A stretch of 64,000 nucleotides of DNA from Mesorhizobium sp. AR07 (GTDB taxonomy: Bacteria > Pseudomonadota > Alphaproteobacteria > Rhizobiales > Rhizobiaceae). The notes under the pieces were generated by a model, which searched no databases, was not told where the DNA came from, and saw nothing but the letters and a program-made list of their open reading frames with translations. Shown here one piece after another: positions 8,872 to 18,055 of this stretch. The position numbers and the translations under genes were made by a program. Position 1 is the stretch's first letter. Each line of letters opens with the position of its first letter. The stretch spans positions 1 to 64,000 of the forward strand of contig NZ_CP080529.1 in NCBI RefSeq assembly GCF_024746815.1. The letters run 5' to 3'.

Positions 8872-10889
8872 GCAAGTACCTCTTCCCGATGCTCGCGGTC
8901 GACGTCGACGCTGAGCTCAACCGGGCGAGCCCCGCTGGGACGGCTCGCGACAAACTGTTGGTGAAGGAGCTGGGTCGACAGCACGCCGACCAGCGCCATG
9001 TTGTCGGCGTTGGACAGATCTCCGTCGCCGGTCCTGGCCTGGCACTTGCCGAGCAAGCGCGCGACCGACTTCGGATCGAAGACATTCGCCTCGCGTAGCG
9101 CCGTCTCCGAAAGCGCTTCGCGAATGTAGGCCGGTGCGTCGTCGGCGACGAAGCAAAGCGCGTTGGGCGCCCGGAATGGCTGCTTCTTGCGCGTTACTAT
9201 TTCCGACGGGACGATCGGTTCCGCCACGCGCTTCAGCACGTGCTTCTCGTCGAGGACGCGCAGCTTGTAGGCAGCTGGAAGCGAATTCGCGAGCGTCACA
9301 AGTTCATCGTCCAGGAACGGGAAGCGCCCCTCCACGGAGTGAGCCATCAGCATCCTGTCCCCTTGCGAGGAAAGCAGATATCCGGTCATCAACGTCTGGA
9401 CCTCGAGATACTGGTCCTGCGCAAGAGAGCTCCATCGCGAAAACTCTGCAGGCAGGCGGGCGAGCAGCTCCGACCCCGCATTGCGGTGCTCGGACTCGGC
9501 GCGCATGTCCGCGGAAAACAATCGCTTGATGGCGCTGGTGGTGCGCCAGCGGGTGTCATGGGCAAAGCCGGGCGCGTCGTAGGCCTGGATATCGCGTCCG
9601 AAGAACTGGCGCGCCATCGCTTGCTGATGCACCGGCGAGCGGGTGAGATAGGGGTAAAGGCGTTCGAGGAGCCGCGAGCGTCGTGTCGATGCCGGCTGGC
9701 GCCCCCAGAACCGGCGGACCTTGCCTTCGCGGAACAGGTCGTAGCCAGCGAACATTTCGTCAGCCCCCTCGCCGGTCAGCACGACCTTGATGCCACGCTC
9801 GCGCACCAGTCCCGAGAGCAGGAACAGCGGCGCCGGGGCCGTCCTGAGGATTGGACGCTCGGTGTGGTAGATCACCTCCGGAAAAATTCCGGCGATATCG
9901 CTGCGCGAAACCACCACTTCATGGTGCTCACTGCCGGTCGCCTCGGCAACCAGGCGCTGGAAGCGGGTCTCGTCATATTCGGCGTCGGCAAAACGCAAGG
10001 AGAAGGTCTGGAAGCGCTCGCCGGCGAAGCGCCTTCCCAGTGTCGCCACCAGCGAACTGTCCAGCCCGCCGGACAGGTAACAGCCGACCGGGACGTCCGC
10101 GCGCACTATCCTGAGCGCCGTCGCGGCCTCAAGGGCGCTACGCACCTCGTCCGCCGCGTCGTTGCGCGACCCGGTGAATTCGCCGTGGCGCGGTCCGGGA
10201 CCTTCGGGATAGCGAGGCTTCCAGAAGGCCTGCTCGCGAACGGTGCCATTGTCGTAAGTGCGGACATGCCCTGGCACGAGTTCCTTGATCCCCTGAAATA
10301 CGCCTTGCGGTGGAACGACTGTCCAGAGCGTGAAAGTCTGATCGATGCCGGCTGGATCAAAGGCGCGGGGTATGGCCGCATCGGCCGCGAAAATGGCCTT
10401 CACTTCGCTGGCGAAATAAAGGCGGCCCGCGTGCTCGCAGAAATGCAGGGGGCAAATGCCGAACCGATCGCGCGACAATACGAGACGACCCGCTATTGAG
10501 TCCCAGATTGCGATTGCCCATTGGCCGTTCATCCGCTCGAAGGCAGCTTCGCCCCACGCACGATAGGCATGGATGGCGACCTCTGTGTCGCTGCGGGTGC
10601 GGAAACTGTGGCCGAGCGCGACCAGTTTTTCCCGCAGCTCGAAATAGTTGAATATCTCGCCGTTGAACACGATCCAGGTCGTGTCGCCGGTGTCCGCAAG
10701 AGGCTGCTGGCCGTTGGAAAGATCGACGACGGACAGACGGGCATGCGCCAGTCCCGCACGTTTGTCCCGGTACAGGCCGCGCTGGTCCGGGCCGCGATGC
10801 ACGAGCGTGCCCACCATGCGCATCAACGCTTCGCGCGAAGGAGGAGCCGCGGCGGCGCTCAGCGACACGATTCCAGCGATGCCGCACAT
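8868..10889 (-). CDS. Asparagine-synthase-like glutamine amidotransferase
   Basis: This 673-residue two-domain enzyme starts with MCGIAGIVS, so Cys2 becomes the N-terminal nucleophile of a class II glutaminase domain (residues 2 to about 200). The C-terminal ATP-pyrophosphatase domain has the PP-loop SGGLDSSLVATLG (around residue 270) and LTGEGADEMFAGY (around 370). Enzymes of this family use glutamine-derived ammonia to amidate a carboxylate by way of an acyl adenylate. Homologues in secondary-metabolite and polysaccharide clusters form amides on substrates other than aspartate, and the context here suggests that. It begins 5 bp after the NAD-synthase-like gene and overlaps the ligase gene by 4 bp. 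Confidence 0.85.
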   Translation of the reverse strand: MCGIAGIVSLSAAAAPPSREALMRMVGTLVHRGPDQRGLYRDKRAGLAHARLSVVDLSNGQQPLADTGDTTWIVFNGEIFNYFELREKLVALGHSFRTRSDTEVAIHAYRAWGEAAFERMNGQWAIAIWDSIAGRLVLSRDRFGICPLHFCEHAGRLYFASEVKAIFAADAAIPRAFDPAGIDQTFTLWTVVPPQGVFQGIKELVPGHVRTYDNGTVREQAFWKPRYPEGPGPRHGEFTGSRNDAADEVRSALEAATALRIVRADVPVGCYLSGGLDSSLVATLGRRFAGERFQTFSLRFADAEYDETRFQRLVAEATGSEHHEVVVSRSDIAGIFPEVIYHTERPILRTAPAPLFLLSGLVRERGIKVVLTGEGADEMFAGYDLFREGKVRRFWGRQPASTRRSRLLERLYPYLTRSPVHQQAMARQFFGRDIQAYDAPGFAHDTRWRTTSAIKRLFSADMRAESEHRNAGSELLARLPAEFSRWSSLAQDQYLEVQTLMTGYLLSSQGDRMLMAHSVEGRFPFLDDELVTLANSLPAAYKLRVLDEKHVLKRVAEPIVPSEIVTRKKQPFRAPNALCFVADDAPAYIREALSETALREANVFDPKSVARLLGKCQARTGDGDLSNADNMALVGVLSTQLLHQQFVASRPSGARPVELSVDVDREHREEVLA

Positions 10890-10894
10890 CCCGG

Positions 10895-11878
10895 TCAGTC
10901 CTCGGCCATTGCGGCGGACAGCAAAGGCCGCGCGTGAAGATAGTGCGCGGCACGCCGTTTGGCGTCGATGTCCTTGAAGACTTTCTGAAGCTGGGCCTCG
11001 GTGAGGCCGGCAACCGCCGCGACCTCATCGGCCGAGATCCCGTGGTTCAAGCCGTAGAGGCACAGATCCATCAGATGATAAGGCAGCGCGAAATAGAATT
11101 CCTCCTGGCTCTGCGCCATGGAGAATGTGTCGGTGGTCGGCGGCCGCCGCCGGATTTCCTCGTCCACCCCGAGATATTCCGCCAGTTGATAAACCTGGGT
11201 TTTGTAAAGGTGAACGATCGGCATCAGGTCGGCAATTCCGTCGCCCTGCTTGACGAAAAAGCCCTGGTCGTACTCCAGGCGGTTTGGTGTCCCCGCCACC
11301 GCGTATTTGAGGCGGTCCGCGTGGTAGTATTCAGTCATCTTGCGCAGGCGCTGCTTGTAGTTGGTTGCAGCGACAATCTGCAGATAGGCCGCAGGCGACA
11401 GCCGCACCGTGTCGACCTTGCCCTCTGGATCCTGGACCGTGAGCCGAGTGATGTTGAGGCCGTTGCTCTCGAGAACAGACGCGAGCACCAGCTTGCATTT
11501 CCAGCCGTCCCCATAGTCGGGAACGACGGTTTGGATCGCTTCGATCTGACGGCGGTAGGCGCCGATGGCCTCCAGAGCCGGTGCTATGTCCTCCAGGACG
11601 TTGTCAATGCCAAGCTGTGCCGCGACACGGCGGCCAAGCCTTAGCGAGTCACCGGAGGAATCGCGCTCCGGCATGAACAGTCCCAGGACCTTGTCCTTCC
11701 CGAACGCGCGTGTGCACAAGGCCGCGACGACGGAGCTGTCGATGCCCCCGGAAAGGCCGACAACCACGCCGCGGCGACGGAGCGCGCCAAGAACCTGCTC
11801 GCGCGAGGTGTCAACGATGCGATCGACCTCCGCACGAGCATCGACCACCAGCACGTCCTTGCTGAATCCCGAAATCAC
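10895..11878 (-). CDS. NAD synthase-like ATP-dependent amide ligase
   Basis: This 327-residue protein belongs to the NAD synthase (NadE) family. It has the PP-loop VGLSGGIDSSVVAAL near residue 45, and later AGTPNRLEYDQGFFVKQGDG and LMPIVHLYKTQV, which match the NadE nucleotide and Mg-binding region. It lacks the N-terminal nitrilase (glutaminase) domain, so it would use free ammonia. The start is placed at GTG 11878-11876, which overlaps the TGA of the NRPS-like gene (GTGA), with GGGAGGA upstream. A single open frame appears to join it to the NRPS protein, but that results from a frameshift upstream. In this operon it may amidate a pathway intermediate or supply NAD locally; both are inferences. 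Confidence 0.8.
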   Translation of the reverse strand: MISGFSKDVLVVDARAEVDRIVDTSREQVLGALRRRGVVVGLSGGIDSSVVAALCTRAFGKDKVLGLFMPERDSSGDSLRLGRRVAAQLGIDNVLEDIAPALEAIGAYRRQIEAIQTVVPDYGDGWKCKLVLASVLESNGLNITRLTVQDPEGKVDTVRLSPAAYLQIVAATNYKQRLRKMTEYYHADRLKYAVAGTPNRLEYDQGFFVKQGDGIADLMPIVHLYKTQVYQLAEYLGVDEEIRRRPPTTDTFSMAQSQEEFYFALPYHLMDLCLYGLNHGISADEVAAVAGLTEAQLQKVFKDIDAKRRAAHYLHARPLLSAAMAED

Positions 11879-14632
11879 GTCGATGACAGATCCTCCCTTT
11901 TGCGAGACTCGGCTGGCGAGTAGGTTTGCACCACGGCCTTCTCGATGAGCGGACGGTTGATGGCGAGATGAGGCTCTACGACCAGGTCGATGTGGTTGCC
12001 CATGATCGCAACCACATACCACGTGTGCCAAAGCGCTATCCCAGCCCAAGGCCAGAGGCATTCCCTCCCGACGACATCGGAACAGGGTGCCGGCGATCGG
12101 CAGAGCGGGCTTCGGCTCTGCCAGCCACTTGAAGAAGGACCGCGCCCGCAAGACCTCCTGCAATTCCAGTTTGGTTCTGAAGCTCGTCGCGTTGAACTGT
12201 CCCTGGGCGTAGCGGTCGAGGATCCTGGCGAGATACGCCTCGCAGCCCATTGCAACGGTGATTTTCGCAAGGGCGCGGCAAGCCATTCGGTAGGCGGATA
12301 TGCGATTGGTCCGGATGCGATGGAATGTGCGGGAAAGCGTCTCCCAATGATCGCTCGGCTCGGCCAGAAGGCTCGTATCGAGGACGCCCAGGAACTTTAC
12401 CGATCGCCCCGCGGCCAGAAGCCGTGCCGCAACCTCGAAAGCAACCGCGCCACCAAGCGAATGCCCGAGAAGTCGTACGGGACCGGCAGGTTGGGCGCGG
12501 CTGATCTGCTCGAGTGCGGCGACAGCCATGGCGGCGAGAGTGTTCTGTCCGCCCAATATCGCAGTAAGGGCAGGATACCTGATGGGGCTCACCCTGGCGA
12601 CTTTGCTCATGGCGGCTGCGAACGCAGCAAGGCTGGGGCCATAGCCGACGGATCCTGGAAACAGGAAAAGAACAGGGGGGTGGCGCTTCTGCACGCGCTG
12701 TTCGCCTGCCTGCGCGGACACGACCGCCTCAACCATCTCGTCGACGCTCATTCCGACGGTGAAGGCCTCAAGGCCTATCTCTTGCCCGATGGCGCTCTCG
12801 ATCGCCATGACGCAATGCAGCAGCTTCAGCGAATCTCCTCCTGCATCATCCCAGTGTCCCGCGGCAACGCTCGTGTTGAGAACCTTGGTCCACGCATGCT
12901 GCACTATTTGATGGGTGTTCAGCTCGCTTCCTGCAGCGGGCGGCTGGGCAGCGGGCGCTGTCTTTCTGTCTGAGATGTCCATCTGCGCGAGGGTCGCCAT
13001 ATCGACCTTCCCGCTCAGCAGGCGCGGGATCTCGGCGATCGCGTGCAACCGCAACGGACGCAGCGGCGGCGGCAGCGTGGTTCTGACAAGCCGGCGGAGC
13101 TCGTCGGCAAAGGCAGCCCCGGCGGAGCGCTGGGGAACAGCGAATGCGATGAGTTCATTTTCCGCCGTCACGATTGCCACGGCATCCTCCACCGAAGGCG
13201 CGCAACGCAGGACCCGTTCGAGCTCGGCGGGCTCGACGCGTCGACCATTGATCTTGATCTGGCGCCCTTTGCGGCCGATGACCTGCAGCAGGCCATGATT
13301 GTCCAGCTGGACGAGGTCACCCGTGGCAAAGACCCGAACATCGGGATCGTCCGGGTCCGGTTGCGCGGGAACGACGGCACCGTTCTCCCAATGACCAAGC
13401 AGGACATAGGGGCTTCTGATCAGAAGCTCTCCACTCTCGCCTGCCTGAACACTACGTCCCTCTTCGTCGACAATCGCGAATGCAATTCCGGGAAGCAGCC
13501 AGCCGACCGGAACCGATGCACCTTGCTCCGGCCAGTTCGGCGGCAAGAACCATTGCGAGCCGGTGGTCTCCGTTGACGAGTAGCCGATCTGGATCAGGCA
13601 GCGGTCGGAAACGGCCTTGCGCAGCAAGGCGATGTCGGTCCACGACACCTTCTCACCACCGATCCGGGCCACTCTGAGTGACCGGAAGGCGTCAGCGGGG
13701 TCCTCCGCCAGGAGCGCCCGAAGCAGCGCCGGCACCAGATAGGTGACCGTCACGCCTTCGGCTTGCACCCGAGCGCGGACGGCGCGCAAGCCGACCGCCT
13801 CGACCTCGAGAAGATGCAATGTGGCTCCCGTCAGCAGCGCGGCAAGAATCTCCCGGCAACCGGCAATCGTGGCCGGCCCGGTCAGAGGCAGGAAAACGTC
13901 ATCCGAGTTGATATGGCACGCGTCGACATATTGCCGGACCCGCCACAGCAGGCTGCGTTGGCTGTTGACTATGCCCTTTGGACGGCCGGTGCTGCCTGAG
14001 GTGTAGAGCACGATTGCGGGCGCATCGACGGAGACGGAAGAGGGCTGGGGTTGCAGAGGCGTGCCTTGACCTCCCGGCGCGACGCTGGTCGCGACATCGA
14101 TCCAGCGCACCGCTTGCGGCACACCGGCGGCGCGGACATCTCGGTCGCCGATGATGGCCGAGAGCCGCGCGGCAGCCACAATCTCATTGATTCGCGAGCT
14201 CGGATCTCTAGTGTTGAGCGGGACCGAAGGCCTCCCGGCCGCCATGCTCGCCAGCATCGCCACAGGGTACCAGGCCGAGTTGGCCTGAAGGATTCCGATC
14301 GCCTGTCCTTCGGGGACGAAAGCAGCGATCCGATGCGACAGCGTCTCGACAACCCGAAAAAGCTCAGAGTAAGTCAGGCGATTGGCGCCGTCGCTGATGG
14401 CAAGCTTGTCGGGATATTGGCCGGTGATGTTTCTCAGATGATCGAAGACAGCAATTTTCGCGAAATGGACGCCCGTCCGTTGATAGGGGCGCAAGACAGG
14501 GCCGCCCTCGTCAAGAGCATATCCAGGGACGTTTGACCATCTAGAGGACGCTGCTGGTTGAAAATCCGCCTGTAGATCTTGATCCGCCGCTTCTGATTGC
14601 AAGTACTCCGGAGACATACAGAGCCCCGCCAA
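11875..14632 (-). CDS. NRPS-like A-PCP-TE protein with a frameshift in TE
   Basis: This single-module protein has an adenylation domain (about 60-540) with IVLYTSGSTGRPKGI, YSSTETTGSQ, FATGDLVQLD and GRKGRQIKINGRRVEP. A peptidyl carrier domain follows (about 590-640; GGDSLKLL, with the pantetheinylated serine), then a type I thioesterase (about 655-915; LLGHSLGGAVAFE, catalytic serine). No condensation domain is present. Near 12013-12022 the frame changes: LGWDSALAHV is in one frame, and the expected continuation VVAIMGNHIDLVVEP is in the next, ending at TGA 11875-11877. The shift may be real or a sequencing error; if real, about the last 47 residues of the TE are lost. Translation could start at 14632 or at the Met five codons later. 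First gene of the operon. Confidence 0.8.
12010..12025 (-). other. Frameshift site in the NRPS thioesterase
   Basis: Upstream of this point the thioesterase reads correctly in the frame that starts at 14632. Downstream, the expected residues YVVAIMGNHIDLV are found one frame away and lead to the natural stop. A one-base error restores one continuous thioesterase that ends by overlapping the NAD synthase start. Confidence 0.75.
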
Positions 14633-15149
14633 GGTTGATGTCGACCATCGCTCGCCGCTGGAATCTTTTCATCAATCATTCGGATGATGCCTCGATCTTG
14701 ACCAGACAGCGCTTCCCACCCCTGCCCGGAAGTTCTCTAATCCCTTTCCAGCAACGGCCGGTTCGCCCCAAGGTCCCCCGACCGCGAGACGCTTGCCCAA
14801 GGCCAATCCCGCGTGCCACCGGCAGCAGGTATAGCTTTTGATCCGGAGGCGGGCGCCTCCAGAATATGCTGAGGCCAGCCAACATCTTGCCCATGTACCG
14901 ATGCGAGTCCAATCGACGTCGCCTCGATCCGATACGTCCGCCATCAGCGTGTCGCGTGAATACATGTCTTCGACGCTGCAAACTCGTGATCGAGGTGGCG
15001 CTGCTCCCGTCGGGCAGGTCCCATAGCCTTCTCAAGAGTCCGCGGATCCGGACAGTCATTCAAATGAACGTTGGTGTGGTTTGTAATCCGGCTAAGCTCT
15101 GATCCGCAGGTAAATGACAGCTTGCTCGGAGACGCTTGGGCATTCCGCC
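14633..15149. other. Divergent intergenic region of 517 bp
   Basis: This region separates the NRPS operon (minus) from the P-loop kinase-like gene (plus) and must carry the promoters of both. I see no recognised protein, no clear sigma-70 hexamers and no strong palindrome. Open frames on the minus strand (about 14676-15059) have no recognisable family. Confidence 0.35.
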
Positions 15150-15881
15150 ATGATCATCGAGTTATTTGGGCCGCCTGGCGCAGGCAAGACCACGCTTCTT
15201 CGCGGCCTCTGCCGGAGGATGGCGAAACACGGCATCAACGTGAAGACAGTGAACGGGTATCGCCTGATTGAATATGGGTCGACCCAGGATGACGGCCCGG
15301 AGGCGCGCCATGCCATTGGTCGTATTGGCAGAAAGATTGCCACCTCTGGTCCTGTCTTGCTATCTACCTTGCCAAAGGACGGTGTCGCGGCGCGGCTTCT
15401 AGCATCAATCCCTCTACGAAGCCGCACATGGTCATGGCGCATGAAGGTCGACATCGCTCTACTGTGCGAGTCCTGGCGTAAAGCGCAGGAATCGGAAGGC
15501 TACTTCATTTTTGAAGAAGGCCTGATCCAGGCTTTGTGTGCGCTGGTTGTGCTGGCGCGAACTCCAAGCATTGACGTGGTTCGTGACAGCTTGGCGTTCC
15601 TGCCGCGACCAGACCTCCTTGTCCAGATCGATGCGCCACAGGAGACATTGCGCCGCCGTCTTATGGATCGGCATGCGCAGCAACCGCTCCTCGAGGTCCT
15701 CCTGTTCGAACTCGGCGTGGACAGGGGCTTGAAGCAGGCCGATATCTCAAGGGAGATCGGCGAGTGCTTGCGCCAGGATGGATGGCCCTTGATACAAGTC
15801 AACGGTGCCGACCCTCACGATTTCGATAAGGTCATCACGCGCGTCTTGGGAGAGCATATTAATGAGACCGCCCTAGAGTGA
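15150..15881 (+). CDS. P-loop nucleoside/nucleotide kinase-like protein
   Basis: This 243-residue protein starts MIIELFGPPGAGKTTLLRGL, a Walker A motif at residues 7-14. Further on it has FIFEEGLIQAL and DLLVQIDAPQETLRRRLMDR, the lid-like arginine pattern seen in thymidylate-kinase-type proteins. Such proteins are often found in capsule and exopolysaccharide clusters with unknown substrates. ATG 15150 is preferred over the ATG 12 codons upstream because the Walker strand begins directly after it. The gene is divergent from the NRPS operon. Confidence 0.65.
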   Translation: MIIELFGPPGAGKTTLLRGLCRRMAKHGINVKTVNGYRLIEYGSTQDDGPEARHAIGRIGRKIATSGPVLLSTLPKDGVAARLLASIPLRSRTWSWRMKVDIALLCESWRKAQESEGYFIFEEGLIQALCALVVLARTPSIDVVRDSLAFLPRPDLLVQIDAPQETLRRRLMDRHAQQPLLEVLLFELGVDRGLKQADISREIGECLRQDGWPLIQVNGADPHDFDKVITRVLGEHINETALE

Positions 15882-16578
15882 GCATGAATGACGTTCTAAA
15901 TTAGATCAGCCACCTGATCACGACGGCGCTCACGGCCCCCACGGCGCTAGTCGTCACCGGCGACGCCAGCATGCTCTTCCTCGTCGTTGGAAAACCCCGG
16001 CATGATGTCGCCCGCCAGCAGCTTCTCCTTCACAGCAGCCCGGCGTCTTCCAGCGCCTCGAAATCCGGCAAGTCGCGTAGCGTGTCGAGGCCGAACTCGA
16101 GCAGGAATTCTTTCGTCGTGACATAGGTGTAGGGCGCGCCCGGCGTCGGACTGCGCGGGCCGGAAGCGATCAGGCCGGCGCCGCGCAGACGGCCGATCAG
16201 GTCACGGCTGATCTCCTTGCCGAAGAAGGACGACAGTTCCGCGCGGGTGATCGGTTGGAAATAGGCGATGCACATCAGGATCAGCACTTCGGACTGCGTG
16301 AGGTCCACCGCTTTTTCACTGCCGCCGACAGCGGCGCGGATGGCGTCGGCGTAGGCTGGCCGGGTCAGATGCCGAAAACCGCCGGCGACGGCGACCAGAT
16401 CGTATGGGCGGCCGCGCAGTTCCTCCCGGATGTCATCGATGAGAAGGTCGATGTTGCAACTTGCGCCAACCACACGCGCGAGCACACTACGTGTGACCGG
16501 CTCACTGGCGGCAAAGATGGTTGCCTCGACGCGATTCATCCACTCGCGCCAGCGTGCCTCCGGCGGCAGGTGATCTAG

Positions 16579-17612
16579 GTGTGAGCTTTCGGGAGGTTGT
16601 CCATTCGGACCGGACCGGAGAGACTGGAGTTACCAGGCTTCAGCACTCACCGGAGGGTCCGAATGAACATCCACAAGAATGCCCGTCTCACGCCGCTGCG
16701 TCGAGAGGAGATGGCGCTGTCGGTGATAGAAGGGGCTTTTTCCAAAGCCCATGCGGCGCGCGTCTACGGCGTGTCGGCCAAGATCGTGGCGCGTTGGGTC
16801 GAGCGCTATAAGGCCGAAGGGCGGGCCGGCATGATCGACCGTTCCTCGCGGCCCGCCCATATGCCACAGGCCACCGCTGCGTTGATCGCCGAGCGCATCA
16901 TGGCGCTGCGGCGGCAACGTTGGACCGGCAAGCACATCGCCCATGAGGTCGGCGTCTCGCCCGCCACCGTTAGCCGCGTTCTCAAGCGTGCCGGACTGTC
17001 GCGGCTCAGGGATATCGAACCGGCCGAGCCGATCCGACGCTACGAGCGCGAGCATCCCGGCGAGATGATCCATATCGACATCAAGAAGCTCGGTCGTTTC
17101 GAGCGCATCGGTCATCGCATTACCGGCAAGCGCACCGGCAATGCCAGCTCGCGCGGCAGCAGTTGGGAGTTCGTCCATGTCTGCATCGACGACGCCTCCC
17201 GCATCGCCTTCTCGCAGATCCTGCCCGACGAGAAAAAAGAAAGCGCCATCGCCTTCCTCAAAGCGGCGGTCGCCTACTACGCCAGCCTCGGCGTCGCGAT
17301 AGCCCGCGTCATGACCGACAACGGCTCCTGCTACAGATCGAAGGCCTTCGCCAAGGCCTGCCGCGATCTCGGTCTCAAGCACGTCAGGACAAGGCCTTAC
17401 ACGCCCAAGACCAATGGCAAGGCCGAGCGCTTCATCCAGACGGCGCTGCGCGAATGGGCCTATGCCATCGCTTATCCGACTTCAGATCACCGCGCCGCCG
17501 AACTGCCTGTCTGGCTGCACAGATACAATTGGCATCGCCCACACGGCCTAAAGTCCAAACCACCCATCAGTCGCCTCGATCTAACCCTGGACAACCTGTT
17601 GAGGCTCCACAG
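16579..17612 (+). mobile_element. IS481-family insertion sequence (about 1034 bp)
   Basis: This element has imperfect terminal inverted repeats of about 24 bp, which share TGTG at the tip and AGGTTGTCCA inside. It is flanked by a 4-bp direct repeat, CTAG, at 16575-16578 and 17613-17616. It carries one DDE transposase and sits inside the scpB paralogue. Removing the element and one CTAG restores the scpB reading frame, which confirms the boundaries. The clean target duplication suggests a fairly recent insertion. Confidence 0.88.
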
Positions 17613-17616
17613 CTAG
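16663..17616 (+). CDS. IS481-family transposase
   Basis: This intact DDE transposase has 317 residues. The N-terminal helix-turn-helix region reads MALSVIEGAFSKAHAARVYG and VSPATVSRVLKRAG. The integrase core has IHIDIKKLGRF (first Asp, around 145), VMTDNGSCYRS (second Asp, around 220) and TNGKAERFIQ (Glu, around 255). The start is ATG 16663, with GGAGGG 5 bp upstream; a longer frame from 16597 lacks such a site. The stop codon TAG at 17614-17616 is supplied by the target duplication CTAG rather than by the element itself. Confidence 0.9.
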   Translation: MNIHKNARLTPLRREEMALSVIEGAFSKAHAARVYGVSAKIVARWVERYKAEGRAGMIDRSSRPAHMPQATAALIAERIMALRRQRWTGKHIAHEVGVSPATVSRVLKRAGLSRLRDIEPAEPIRRYEREHPGEMIHIDIKKLGRFERIGHRITGKRTGNASSRGSSWEFVHVCIDDASRIAFSQILPDEKKESAIAFLKAAVAYYASLGVAIARVMTDNGSCYRSKAFAKACRDLGLKHVRTRPYTPKTNGKAERFIQTALREWAYAIAYPTSDHRAAELPVWLHRYNWHRPHGLKSKPPISRLDLTLDNLLRLHS

Positions 17617-17828
17617 CTCGCACGGAACCTCACGGCGGTCATCGACCACGCCAGCGTCAACGAGGTCGCTGAAGAAGTCGTAGCCACTCATCATGAACAT
17701 GAGCCACGCGGGTGCTTCTGCTGCACGCGCCTTGTTAATTCGTCGCCTTACCGGCATCGGGTTGCTCCTAAGTCTGACTGCTACACCAAGCGAGCAACGG
17801 GTCGTAGCCAGCTCCCACGCATTCCGCC

Positions 17829-18053
17829 TCAAGCCTGTCGCATTCGTCGTCTTCTGCGGCGGTTCGTTCTTTCACCTGCCAGAGTGCCCATACGCGGCGC
17901 AGCGCCGTCGTCATCGTTGGCGCCGTACACCCAGATGACGCCGTCCTTAGGCTCGAGACCGAGGGTCAGGTCCTGGATGAGCGCTTCGCTGACATCGAGG
18001 TCCCTGGCGACACGTTCGACGGTGTAGACGTGATGCACCTTATTGCGCTGCAT
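17829..18053 (-). CDS. Small hypothetical protein, probably truncated
   Basis: The protein starts MQRNKVHHVYTVERVARDLD and continues with ALIQDLTLGLEPKDGVIWVYG. It resembles a small rhizobial family of unknown function with a helix-turn-helix-like start and a DG(V/L)IWVYG core. The C-terminal third is a run of arginines (TNRRRRRRMRQA) and looks like a change of frame, so the gene is probably a fragment. It abuts the IS66 transposase, whose stop lies 3 bp upstream of this start. No function can be given. Confidence 0.45.
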   Translation of the reverse strand: MQRNKVHHVYTVERVARDLDVSEALIQDLTLGLEPKDGVIWVYGANDDDGAAPRMGTLAGERTNRRRRRRMRQA

Positions 18054-18055
18054 GA

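Larger units (their letters stand above)
15950..17700 (-). pseudogene. scpB: scpB paralogue split by an IS481-family element
   Basis: This is a second copy of the condensin accessory gene scpB, broken twice. The N-terminal part (17617-17700) reads SGYDFFSDLVDAG...EVPCE. The IS481-family element then occupies 16579-17612. After it the gene continues as LDHLPPEARWREWMNRVEATIF and runs through the two winged-helix domains (SVLARVVGASCNIDLLID, LSSFFGKEISRDLIGRL). Joining the two sides through one CTAG gives an uninterrupted frame. Near 16029 the frame is also lost: the stop after DAGLL is followed one frame away by KEKLLAGDIMPGFSNDEEE, matching the tail of the intact copy at 24696-25430. Re-initiation at 16539 could give a 169-residue product without the N-terminus. 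Confidence 0.85.

Noticed and set aside
9240..10499. Long plus-strand frame of 419 codons
   Set aside because: It is antisense to the asparagine-synthase-like gene, whose motifs are unambiguous. It is a shadow frame of GC-rich DNA.
10895..14632. Single giant NRPS-NAD synthase fusion protein
   Set aside because: The thioesterase C-terminus continues in another frame to its own stop, which overlaps a GTG start of the NAD synthase. The linker residues of the fusion are an out-of-frame translation.
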